Position numbers and translations under genes: made by a program. This document shows positions 25,971-36,911 of a stretch of 64,000 nt of DNA, one piece after another (position 1 is the stretch's first letter; the number at the start of each line of letters is the position of its first letter). The stretch covers positions 167,816-231,815 of the forward strand of contig VXAA01006455.1 of the NCBI GenBank assembly GCA_013399115.1, written 5' to 3'. A model generated the notes under the pieces. That model made no database searches, was not told where the DNA came from, and saw nothing but the letters and a program-made list of their open reading frames with translations. This stretch comes from Anseranas semipalmata. Lineage: Eukaryota > Chordata > Aves > Anseriformes > Anseranatidae.

Positions 25971-27256
25971 CATATGCTCCTTCAAAAGGCTGTGGCCAGG
26001 CAGCAGAGGGGAAGCCTGCCCGGCCCTTGCACTCCTGTTTCAGTGGATGCTTTGGGGACCAGGGAAGGCTGCCCCATCCCCAAACACAACAGAAAGCTCG
26101 TGGAGGAGAGTCTCACAGGGAGCTGAGCAGTACAGCCACAGCCAGAGAGAGGTAGCTTCCAGAACAAGTAAAGGGACACATCCAGCCTCTAGGGATGGCA
26201 GACAGAGAGTGAGATTTGCATTAGGCATCGAAAAAGACTTTACAGAATTTGCTTTGATCTGTGAAATGGCTAAATATTGCTGAGCTGAGGACCAGACTGG
26301 AGAAGAGGACCTACCCTGCAAGGGCATGGTGGATGGGGGAGAGACTTATTTGCAATCCCTCTTGCTTTTACTCTTCCATCCAGCAGAGCTGAGGATATGC
26401 ACTGGGGGCAGTATACGTTGGCACATCCATCTAAAACCTCATGTTGGTTTGAGGTCCGCAGTTATGATAAGAATTATTCTGAACTGTGACCTTTTAATAA
26501 AAGAATTAAAAAAAAAAAAAAGGAAAAAAGAAAAAGTAGAAAACTGAGAAATAACCTCCCTTTCACCAGTCATATATGGTTGAATATGATTAAAGAAATT
26601 TTAACAACACAGCACCTACTTAGCCATGCAGCTCCAAATGTACTAGTTTTGTGGGTTGAATTTGTCAGTCTGTTGATGATGGCACACATTTTGTCTTTTG
26701 GAAGAAATGAATTGCTCAGCATAACAGTATTTGCTGATGATATCCATTTCTGACTTATTTTCAATGGCCAGAAGTGATGTAGAGAGACAATATGCTAACC
26801 ACTACCTTTCGTGGGCAATAGTTGTTATGACTGAAGTGTATTTTATTTTGTTACAACACTTGTGAACATGTCAAAGTGGAGAGACCATGCTGATGCCTGT
26901 GCTGATACTTGGCACTTTGCATGTTCGCAGCCTTATAGAAACATTAATGAACCAACATAAACAGTCATTTTCATAATGTGGCTTAATATAATATGGTATT
27001 GTGAACCTTGCTTTGGCTCTGTATGCTCAAGGGATTGTAACTTGTACCCTTTTGCATGTGTAATGAAGGCTATACCCGGCATTTACTCTCTCGCATTCAT
27101 CCTTTTCCTGTGGCATTCTGACCACGGGGGAGAGCAGCTTTGATTTCAGACAGGGCTCCAGAAAGCCCAGGCCATAATTTGTCTGGCTTGTTTCCAACTT
27201 TCTTGATGGTGCCAGCTTGCTCCAGGCTTCCCCTGGTGCTGTATCATTGCAAATCC

Positions 27257-27290
27257 TTTTTTTTTTTTTNTTTTTTTTTTTCTTTTTTTC
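27257..27290. repeat. Interrupted poly-T tract with one unresolved base
   Basis: Thirteen T, one N, then eleven T, a C and seven T precede CAGGGAGG. The N marks an ambiguous homopolymer base in the assembly, so the true length is uncertain. The T-run plus CAG|GG looks like a strong 3' splice site, but no matching downstream donor was identified. A decayed retroelement tail in antisense is an alternative. Confidence 0.8.
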
Positions 27291-30200
27291 AGGGAGGCAG
27301 GGGCATTGTTTCTCCCACATCTGGAACTACCACTGGCAGTGCACTAGCAGGAATAAAAGCCCGCCTGCATTTCAGAAGTGCATGTCTGCTACATTGTCCT
27401 ACATGCTTGTCAGCAGGAAAACACTGCCTGTCTTGTGCTTGCCTTACTTTTAAAATGCTAAAGTTATCCTTTTGCCTCAAGTGAGAAATATGTACATCTA
27501 TTTTGGCAGCATGACTTCAAATAGCTGTATTTCAGATATTAAAAAAAGTGTGCTTTCAGGACTTGCAAGAACCAGTAGCAGCTGAATGTGAAATTAGCAG
27601 ACTAGAATGAAGGCAGGTAAAATACTGAAGGGTTAGAGTCAGGTTAGGGTGACAGCAGAAAGCATAGTATGAGGGCCAGCTCCCCCAGTTGATGAAAGTG
27701 TTTGGAGAGAGCTGAGAGCAGAAGAAACCAGCAGCTACTTTGTGCACTACTGCAAAGTAGGGTGGGGGGTTGTCAATTTTATTATGCTGTTAATAGACTA
27801 CAGGCTTCTACGTTGGCTAAAATGTGATGAATTAAGCAGAAATAATTCAAGCCTTTATCCTGCCATTTGTTGAGGGGAGACATGCACCTGACAGCTGATA
27901 GAGTTAAGCATTTGCAGTTTAAAGGTGTCCTCGGCGCTTCTGAAGAGCAAACTGGAGTTGAATTATTTACATTACTGAGTGAAGATGTCTTGTTGTTAGT
28001 CTCATCATTCATCATTGCTCAGCGAGCACCTGTGTTCATACATTGCATCATAAATACTGCAAAATGAATATGTAATTTTATATTCCTTGAATATGACTCT
28101 GATTCTCAGCTGCATAAAATGACGTGCACAACAGCCATGCTGTATTACTTGTCAAATATATATAGGGGAATGATGGTTGAACCCAATTATTCCTGTATAT
28201 AAGAGATTTCTTTACTTAATAGCCCCTGTGCCAGCAGGGGATAGTTCTTTTTTAGACCAGACTTAGGCATGCTGGAATGATGTCTGGGAACAGCCTACCT
28301 GTAATACTATTTAAATTAAACGATTGGATGAAAAAACAGCAGGTCTGTAATTTGTTTTATTTTCTAATATTGGAAGCATGAAATTTCAGGAATCTCATTC
28401 ATGCTGATAGCTACAATGATGAGCTCAGGAGCTGAATATGGAGCAGGGCTAGACTTCTGTAGGTCAGGGGTGCAAAACCTGTAGAAACCTGGAAGTCTTT
28501 TTGTCTTGCTTGGAAAGAAAAGATGAAAAACTCCAGATCAACATGGATGAATGACTGCCTCCAAAACAGGCAGTAAGATGTTGACAAAAAGCCTACAGCA
28601 AATGGAAAACACGGCTTTCTTGTCAAAGACAGGAAATACACGAATAAGATGAAATTGCCAAAGTGGTTTAAATCTTTTGAAAGAAATGTGAATAAACCTT
28701 ATGTATAACAATCAAAACAGTGAATGAACAAGTAAAGAAGACATAGAACTACTCTGTCAAGAAGTTGGGATTAGATTAGGCTAATAATCAAAATAATGAA
28801 GACTAATATTGAACTATAGGTTTTAGTAAAGACTGTGATGCTGAACATGGGAATAAAGAGAGTATACCTCCCATAGTAAAAATGACCACAGTAACATCAG
28901 AGGTGGAAGCATGTGGAAAAGTGGATGATGTCCATCCCTTCATTCTGAACAAGCCAGCACATGATTATTGGTAGCAAATATGTTTAGTGAAATACTGATT
29001 AGTTTGTGTCTTTTCAATTATTTGTTAGCAGTGGGTTCAGGAAAAGGTAGAATAGTGCTGATGTGTTGGTGGCAAAATTCAAAGTTATCAGCAAAAGAAA
29101 TGAAACCTCAGGTCACAAAGAAGGGGTATGAAAGTGATTGATTATGGGGAATAAGGAGGAGTAAGAGAGCTTGATTTTTTCAGATAGGTCAAATGAAGAT
29201 TTTGAAAGGCATCTGACCGCTCTCTGTAAGTGCATTAACACCATTAGGTATAAATGGGAAGGGATAGATGAAGACTGTTACTTAGAAAAAGGTTTTGAAC
29301 ATGAAAGTATGAGGCTTTTGAGCAGGGTTCAGTAAAAGTGGTTGTAAAAATATGTGAAAGAGAAGCAAAACCTGACTCTGGTATAGGGCTCTACCGTGGT
29401 AGCTTTTTTCTGAATATGCTGTTTGGCTGTTCAGGTCAGACATTCTGTTCAGGAGGAACTTGCCTGGCCTTTCAGGACACGTGGTACCGAGGCAAGCTTG
29501 TGTTTTGGTTGCTTCTGACATGCAGTTACGTGCCTGAGCATTCTCTGCTTGGCAAAGCGCAGGTGCTTCCCAGTGCCTGCATGCGCACTTCGGCTTGGCT
29601 CATGGGCGTGCGGGAAGACTCGACGCGTCACGGAAATGCCGGACTTACTGCATGTGAGTAAACCACAGGTGCAGTGGATGCATGTTGGGACGGGGGCTTT
29701 GCCAATGTGGCAGCTTGACTGGGTATGGGCTTTGCTTATGGATTTCCGCTGAGGAAACGAAAGATAAAAATATAGCTGCCCATGGCAAGAAACATTTGTG
29801 AAAGAGACTAGTATAACATGTGCTCAGTTATCCTGGGACCCCGAGCTTTCAAATCCTGGTCCTTCTTATCCTCGGGCAGTCACGGTATTTTTCCATGACT
29901 AAATGAAAGTAACCATTTTCTTAGAATATTGAATGATTTTTTTTTTTTTCAATTGTATGTTTAATTTGGCAGCACTGTATGCCCTTACAAGCAATTTAAA
30001 CCAGATCATGAAACTGAAAGTGAGTTAGTGCTTGTTAATCCTGTTAAGAATTTTGTTTTAGACACCCTGGTTCTAAAGCAGACTAAATTAAACTGAATTC
30101 CAGCTGAGAGTCTGGTATTTGTGTTTCTTTAGTCATGATTTGAAGTTCTCAGTTGTTATAGCATTTCTGGATTTCATATTTAATTTGGAAACTTATTTAT

Positions 30201-30421
30201 TTTGTGATGACAAATGGGATAGTGCACTGTGAGGACATGGATGAAACAGAAAGATATTTCTGTGTGAAATAACAGGTTAGTGATAAATGTATCAGGAGTA
30301 ACAAAGAGCGGGCTTAGAGGGAATACAGAAATACCAATAAGAAAAATAGATGAGAGGCAATGGGTGACATGGGAGTTCAAATTAAGGAAAACCATGGAAA
30401 TATTAAGGGGTATTTATGAGA

Positions 30422-30441
30422 TTTTTTTTTTTTTTTTTTTT
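30422..30441. repeat. T20 homopolymer
   Basis: An uninterrupted run of about twenty T. A 132-codon open frame runs across it and encodes a polyphenylalanine stretch, which is a sign that the frame is not a real protein. Confidence 0.9.
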
Positions 30442-31847
30442 GAACAGGAGAGTATTAAGGTGGTTATCAATAGAATAGTTCAATTTCCAGCATTTAAAAA
30501 TCAAAAGCAGACAATAAAAAATAACAATGCTGGTGGGAGATGGCACAAACAATGGTTTAGAAAGGCATACTCTGCTAAAAGAGAAACAAAAGCTGCCTGC
30601 TCAAAAAGGGGATATCTGACAGATAATGAACTGATGTTTGCATCAAGATCAGTCACTGGCAGTGACTGCAGTCTCTAAGTTTTCAGATAAAAAAAAATCT
30701 TTCAACGAGATTGATCCTTAGGTGTATTTACACTGAATTAATGGAACTGCAGCCTGGGATGAATGAGCGCTCGTTGTTTTGGTTTAGATCAAATTTTGCC
30801 TAACAAAGCTCAGCATTATTGTATTTGCAAAGCTGAAAATAATGGCATAGATGCTGCATTTCAACTCTTGTCTTTTGGCTCAAGCATAGACTTTCAATTC
30901 CTTCGATGATTTTACTTCTGGAATTATTTGTTGGGATGCATGACTTTATCCAAAGCACAGATAAATCCATACAGATTTGCCAACTTCTGGAACAAAACTT
31001 TCATCAATTTCTTGTAACGTAATTATGCATATGATCACAGCTACTATTGTAACTGTTTCTAAGTGCTTTTTCGGCTGGTAACATGAGCAAGTGTTTGATG
31101 CTTGGAGAAAGGAGTGTTTTCGAAAATGAAATCTGGAGCTGTTGCATTGCCGCACTGGGTAAAGGTGGGAGCAAGAGGAACAACTGTGCTGCAGCTTTCA
31201 TGTATCTGCTTTCATCTTCACACTGATGACTTTTGACACGAAGGAGGGGAGCTTGTTTTTAGGGAAGAGATGCAGATTTTCTAAAGCTAATCAACTGAGT
31301 TTGTAAAATCAGAAATAATTGTTGAAATACATGTGAGAATTTACCCAGATTAAGCCAGACATGTAATGCAAAGCATTACTTAAAGATCTGTTGGCAGGAG
31401 GAATTTCCCTAGCCAGCTTCCCTTCAGAATTTGAGGCCATAATCTACAGTCCTTGGTCCAGCAAAACTAAGTGCATTATTTTTCATCTGTTTGACTAAGA
31501 ATGATAGGATTTGCCCTATAAGCTAAAGAGATGTAAGGATTTTTAGAAAAAAAAAAAACAAAGTGCATTGTTATGGTAAATGTTCAGGTAAGGAGAGTAC
31601 ACTGAGATCTACATTTATTTTACAAACAATTTTTGATTATTAATACTATTGATCAAGAAAGTAATTGGGTTTACTACATACCTTTTTACCCATTACCAGT
31701 ATCTGGATAACAACTGTTGTTTATAGGTGAAGAGAACAAAGTGACACTTGTTCTTCGGTAGTATAATTCTGACCCACACTGTAACATTAGCTTAGCAGAC
31801 GCAAGTTCATTGATATTTATTTTTTAGTGAACACTTAAATCCTATTT

Positions 31848-31867
31848 TTGTTGTTGTTGTTGTTGTT
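31848..31867. repeat. (TTG)n microsatellite
   Basis: About six copies of TTG, ending in TTATTATT. A simple repeat. Confidence 0.9.
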
Positions 31868-34161
31868 ATTATTTGTGGAAAAATGAGTTAGAGAGTGTCA
31901 GAACTCGATTAAAAGTTTTTGAGTACAATATGCTGAAAAAAAATGCTGTGTTTTCTTTGAGCATCAAAAACTTGATCCAAATGCCATTTAGAAATCATTG
32001 AAAGTTTGACCTCACAACACTTTTGCCTCACTGTGTAATATGCTTGAAGTTAGCTGCATCTTAAATGCCTTGAAAGCTGGACGGTTGTGTTTAGGAAGTG
32101 AAAAAAAATCTGTTTTTAGGCAGTAACTCTTATTAGTGTACATTAAACTTACATGTAACCAAGTATATTGGTTAAAGTATATATGAGGGGTGTATGTGAA
32201 GCAGAAATACAATATTCTATCAAAGAAATAACATACACATCGCAGAACTATATGCTAAGACAGAATTTAACTGTGAAGTATTTGTATTTGTTGTCCAAGG
32301 GAATACATCCTTCTCTCTGGGAGGAAGACTTGAAAGCACAGGTAGGAGAAAGCAGGTCTCTCTTCTGGGCTCAAAGGAGGGTGCTAGATTAATAAGAGGT
32401 TTTTGGTGAAGTCCAAATGTTGCAGATTTACATTGAGATTACAGTAGAAGACAGGGAGAATCTTGAGGGAGAGCCATAGAGATTCTCTACCCTTTATAGG
32501 GAAAGCTTTCCTGGTTATTGTGCAAACAGAAGCATATTTTTACTTTATATCAGCAGACGTTGACATTGTTAATGTAATTAACTTGCATGTATAAAAGCCT
32601 GGAAGCCAGGGACCCTGCTTTGTGACTTTAGCAACCTGTAGCAGAGTGTGTTTGCCATACCTGTTAAAAACTTAGCAAATGAGACTGAAACTGAATTAGA
32701 ACCTGTTGACCAAAATCACATCCTTGTATCCTGCAACCTCTTTCAGCTATATCAGACATTTATGTGATGAGCTAGCCATTCTGTGAATTAACGGCTTCAG
32801 AAAGCAAGCCAAGAGAACACCTACAGTGTCTGTGTTGTTTTTCCTTCATTCTAAACCTACTAAAAGTACAACTTTTGCTGATTTCCTGAGGTTGGTGAAT
32901 GCTTTTCAACATCTCTCTATAAATCATTGAGACTATTATATGTCTGCTTCCTGGAGGGAAATGTGCATGGCAGGATTGAAGCCATCCGTTGAAGTGATCC
33001 TCAGGGGCATGGCGTGAGGTTGTACTGTTGGTGCCTTTTTATTGTCATCATGTGTAGGCAGCAACTGTTACAGAAATGGAATTTTTGTACAAACCAGTTC
33101 TTAGGGACAGATCCTGGACATGTTTCTGTGGCCGGCTTTGAGCAGAACTTGTCCAATGTGCACGAGGGAAGAAGAGGATGTGAGGCACTATAAAGCCATG
33201 TCACTTCTACTTGGTTGCTTGTATGTTGAATAGGAACAGATTCAGAACCTTCTTTCAGCTTTCTTTTGGAGAAGAAATGTAAGATTTGAAGAGTCTTGGT
33301 GCTTCCTTAAAGCAGTATGCCTTGAGGCATGGTTACTTCCAAACAGCATGTATGCAATGGCCCTGTGGAAACACCAGAGCTCGATCTCCTGGGAAACAAC
33401 AGTTTTTTCCTGAATTTACTCAAATTGGAGAGGTTAAGGCAGATCAGGAAGACTGCTGGCTTTTTGTAGCAGGTTTTCCTGCCCTCCAATTGGTTTGTGA
33501 ATTCAATGAAGAATTCAAATTTTTCCTGTTCCCCGAAAACCCTCATCTCACCCTGTGACTGTGCCACCCAGGGCCTTTACCGTCACTTGCCAGCTCCTTT
33601 CCTGGTCTTCCCATGCTTCCCAGTTTGTGCCGGAGCGGGCACCGGCAGTGCATGCAGCCCCTGGAGCCATGGGGGCGCGGGGCATTGGGATGATGCTTGC
33701 CCAGAGCTGGTGTTGGGGCAGAGCTGGTCCCAGAGCAGCGAGGCTGAACCCCTCAGGGCATGTTTCCATATCTCATGCTGAATGTTTCTGGATACTAATT
33801 ACCATTTACAACTGTTTTAATGTCTGATGAGGGACTTAGCTCAAGGGGAGCAAAAAGATTGTAGTAATAGTTTCAAAAAAGTACGAAGGCCACATTTTTA
33901 GCAAAGCACTTGGCTTGCTTTACATTAAACTTGCTCTCAAGTTCCATATTTATTTTTAACATATTACTTCTACAGCTTCTCTTCCTCCGCAGTGATTTTT
34001 CCTTGCTGAATAACATCCACTCAGCTTTCCTTGTCCCAAGCAGAGCTGTCAATCTTAAAGATTAAATTGGCATCATCCTTTCCCCAGCTCCAGCTGTCCT
34101 TGGCTTCCTTCAAGTTCTTGGCAGTGCAATCTCCATATAGTGCACTATATAAATGTAGAAA

Positions 34162-34175
34162 ATATATATATATAT
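34162..34175. repeat. (TA)n microsatellite, short
   Basis: Seven TA copies in AT-rich single-copy sequence. Confidence 0.8.
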
Positions 34176-35674
34176 TAAAATCTATACTGGTTTTGTTTCC
34201 TTTGGATTGTACCCAGTGTATCGCAGTGGTCAAAATCATTTCTGGCATCCATGGAGATAATTATAGTGTGTCATAATATTGTGAACAATATATTTCATTA
34301 TATACATTACCAGGGGAATTCTGGATATGAAAATATAATTGTTGGGCTTATAGTCAGAAATCTAAAGATTGCCTTCTAGAACTTTTTGTCATGATTGACT
34401 AATAAATTTGGCTTAAATAAGAACATATCTATGGGCCTTTTCCAGATCTATTTATACTGTACGTAAGAGCTGTTTTGAATTTTGAGCAGAGATGAAATGC
34501 ATTTAATAAGAATCAGCCTAAATTAATCAACAAGAATACTGGAATAATCAATGGCAAAGCTACCAGGGTGAATGTCATGCCATTTTTAAGGCTGCATTGA
34601 TGGTTCGGTCTTCATCCCGGTGGTTTTTTTTTCGGTTTATATTTCTTCCCGAAATATACATTTTGTTTTTGATGAGCTTTTTTTTTGTTTAAACTTTGCT
34701 TCTATTTTAAATTTTCAAAGCAAAAGATGCCATGCAATGGCGAATTGTGACAGATGATATTTCTAAATGCTTTTCTGGTCCACTTGTCAGTCTTCTTTGT
34801 TGTGGAAGCTGCCAGGACTTCAATATGAATGGAGGGTGGGTTTGTGAATTTACTCTTTGGACATCGTGTATATGTTGCAGAAATGTGAACTTGGTACATG
34901 TGTGGCCTGTACATATATTCCAAAGATTTGTGGCATCTTCATATTACATTTTTTGATTTAAGGAATAAATAGTACGATATTTGATATAGCAGTGCCAAGG
35001 ATGCCAGATGCCAAAGAGTATTCAGACAATCTTCTGTGAACTTTGGGTTTAGATGAACAACCTATTAACTCCATTAACCTCAGTCCATTGTATCTCTGAG
35101 TAAGTACCACAATAATAGAGTGTCTGCTGTAATAAGCCATGATGTCTGACTGTCGTCCTTTTATTTAGAACAGTTTAATTGTAAGACTGCTCCAATCAAG
35201 CATGGATTGTCCCTTTCTTTAACTCCTTGTTTGATATTTCTATTTCAAATAACACTAAGCTCAAAAATTTCTTTAATTTTGTATTAGCCCAGAAAAAGAA
35301 CATGCTAGAGACTCTACATCTTAAGGAGCTTGTATCCTGTGTTACGGAGGCTCACCTTACATGGGACAGAAGCAATGCTGAGAAGCAGATCAAACAGGTC
35401 CTTGGGCAAGAGCTTTGGCTCAGTGGTCTCACCATCACCTCAGCGACAGTGAAATTCAAGTCATAAGGCATTTTTGCTGAGACTGAGCTTTGCACAGCCC
35501 ATCACAGCGTTCACCTTGAAACTTGTCCTCTATGTTCCTTTTTTAATAAATCCTTGGTTCATTCCATTTTTTTCATCTAACTCCAGTATTGTGTTTTAAA
35601 AATAGGAATGATTAAACGAATCACCTAAATGATAACACTCTCCTACCTAGTATATTATGTGTTTAAGTAACTCA

Positions 35675-35736
35675 CTGTTTGTTTTATTTGTTTTGCAGGT
35701 AAGTAGCACTTAGCACCTATTTATCAACAGTTTATG
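35675..35736 (+). other. Candidate recursive splice site with 38-nt RS-exon
   Basis: A T-rich polypyrimidine tract (35,675-35,695) ends in the acceptor GCAG at 35,695-35,698. The next bases are GTAAGT (35,699-35,704), so a 3' splice site is fused to a consensus 5' splice site with no exon between. A second strong donor, ATG|GTAAGTG, starts at 35,737 and defines a potential 38-nt RS-exon at 35,699-35,736. In known vertebrate recursive splicing, the acceptor is used first with the downstream donor defining the RS-exon. The regenerated donor then removes the RS-exon with the rest of the intron. Inclusion here would shift the frame (38 is not divisible by 3) and gives a stop in every frame (TAA, TAG and a later TAG), as expected for a poison RS-exon. 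The site implies a host gene transcribed on the plus strand with a very long intron. That is inferred from motifs only, and the gene is unidentified. Confidence 0.6.
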
Positions 35737-36260
35737 GTAAGTGTATTTTATATTTAGCAAAAACTGAAGTGAAACTCATGTTTTGTTCTTTAATAAAGGG
35801 ACAGCATAAAAGTTAGTCATCCAATAAGATTTGTTTAAGGTGCTAGCCTGTGCCCAGAATCCTCGCAGATGTGGGTGTACAGTGTTTTTCTCCTTACAAT
35901 ATTATTCATCTATTGCAGGAAGAAATAAATAGAAATAAATATTCAAGGCAGTGTTACAGGAAGTTGCTCAAGAGAAGTTTACTTTAAACAAAATAAACAA
36001 ATGAAGGTTTCTTTTTTACTCTCAACTCCTGTCAGCTATAGTAATCTTGGAGGTTGTTTGTAACTAGAGTAAATAAAAATCTCACCCACAAATGCAGCAT
36101 GTAAACCGTGGTGTCCCTCTAACTTTTAGAAGCCGTGCTGCAGGACATTTCTTAGACTCTCCTACTTATCCTGTCTTTGGCTTGATGAAAATAACATGGA
36201 TGCTTAGTTCTTACCTATCTAGTTTAATTAATAGATCTCACTGTGCTTCCTGAAAGATGT

Positions 36261-36345
36261 CAGTGTCATCATCCTTATTGTCCAGCTGGGGAAAGAGTAT
36301 GATGAAGAGACATGTCCCAGGTCACTAGCAGGGCTTTGACAACGC
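36261..36345 (-). mobile_element. MIR-like SINE remnant, antisense
   Basis: The plus strand resembles the reverse complement of the MIR core: ATCATCCTTATTGTCCAGCTGGGGAAAGAG, then TGTCCCAGGTCACTAGCAGGGCTTTGA. These correspond to MIR's 'cccattttacagatgaggaaactgag' and 'cccaaggtcacacagctag...agagctggga' segments. MIR is a tRNA-derived SINE ancestral to amniotes and is always heavily decayed. The fragment is core only, with no tRNA head or tail. Confidence 0.55.
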
Positions 36346-36504
36346 TCAGCATCCTCTGTGGGAGTGCAGGCATTCTAAAATAAATGATTTTTCTAACATA
36401 CATCATTTGTCCCATTAGTTTTATGTCTTACTATGGTGCTTAGTTGCTGTCCAAGCAGATTTTAAAATTTGATTTGTCCATTTTTAGCTTTTTTCACTTC
36501 CCAG

Positions 36505-36612
36505 CATCTCCAGAGTCAGTTATTATATTGTTGATATACTGTGAGAGGTGTAACAGCTTTGTGCTGCAATGTTTGGAATTTAAAAAGTGTCCGTGGTACA
36601 TTTTTTCTCATG
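36505..36612 (+). other. Exon-like segment, 108 nt, open in phase 1-1
   Basis: A strong polypyrimidine tract ending TTCACTTCCCAG (to 36,504) precedes the segment, and CATG|GTAAGAC follows at 36,613. The 108 nt have one fully open frame, entering and leaving in phase 1, so inclusion would add 36 residues without disturbing the frame. The peptide starts SPESVIILLIYCERC and contains four cysteines. I recognise no domain. It lies about 770 bp downstream of the candidate RS-exon on the same strand. It could be an unannotated cassette exon or a chance pseudo-exon. Pseudo-exons are common in long introns, so confidence is low. Confidence 0.3.
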
Positions 36613-36783
36613 GTAAGACTGACAGCACTTGGCACAGATCCTGCTTGAGCATTTGAACCCCGTAGAAAAAGTCACTGTTTTTCCTCCTCATAGTTTTAAT
36701 TTTGTAGAAGTATTTTTGTTATTGTTAGACTACATAAAATTCTTACTCTTTTTTTTTTAATGTCTCATTTCTTCTCTTTGTAG

Positions 36784-36911
36784 GTCCCATTTTTTGTCCT
36801 GGAGCATTTTTATTTTGAATTCATATTGTTGTCTTCGACTGATCACACAACTCAGTCCTCCTTAGTCACAGAGGCTTTTTCTTTCATCCTTACCATACCT
36901 TGACAACACCC
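36784..36911 (+). other. Exon-like segment, 128 nt, containing stops
   Basis: A very strong acceptor (pyrimidine run TGTCTCATTTCTTCTCTTTGTAG ending at 36,783) is followed 128 nt later by the donor-like CCC|GTAAGTT at 36,912. All three frames contain a stop, so any inclusion would truncate the host protein or be non-coding. It is the third exon-like definition within 1.2 kb on this strand. Most likely a pseudo-exon or poison exon. Confidence 0.25.

Larger units (their letters stand above)
25975..35400. other. Non-coding block with poly-T tracts and GC pockets
   Basis: No gene was recognised. GC-richer pockets lie around 25,980-26,400, 29,450-29,660 and 33,590-33,770. The middle one contains several CpGs, including an ACGCGT. 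Homopolymers sit at 27,257-27,289 (T, with one unresolved N at 27,270) and 30,422-30,441 (T20). The stretch 28,260-29,340 is purine-rich on the plus strand and has the texture of a very old retroelement, but no family could be assigned. The rest is AT-rich single-copy sequence. Confidence 0.65.

Noticed and set aside
27630..27652. GGGTTAG...GGTTAGGG resembling telomeric repeat
   Set aside because: Only two imperfect units are present, far short of an interstitial telomere array.
28260..29340. Purine-rich stretch with the feel of an old LINE or LTR body
   Set aside because: No diagnostic motif (reverse-transcriptase box, LTR ends, CR1 3' landmarks) could be found, so no element is called.
30280..30678. 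132-codon plus-strand open frame
   Set aside because: It reads through a T20 homopolymer giving polyphenylalanine, and no family is recognisable.
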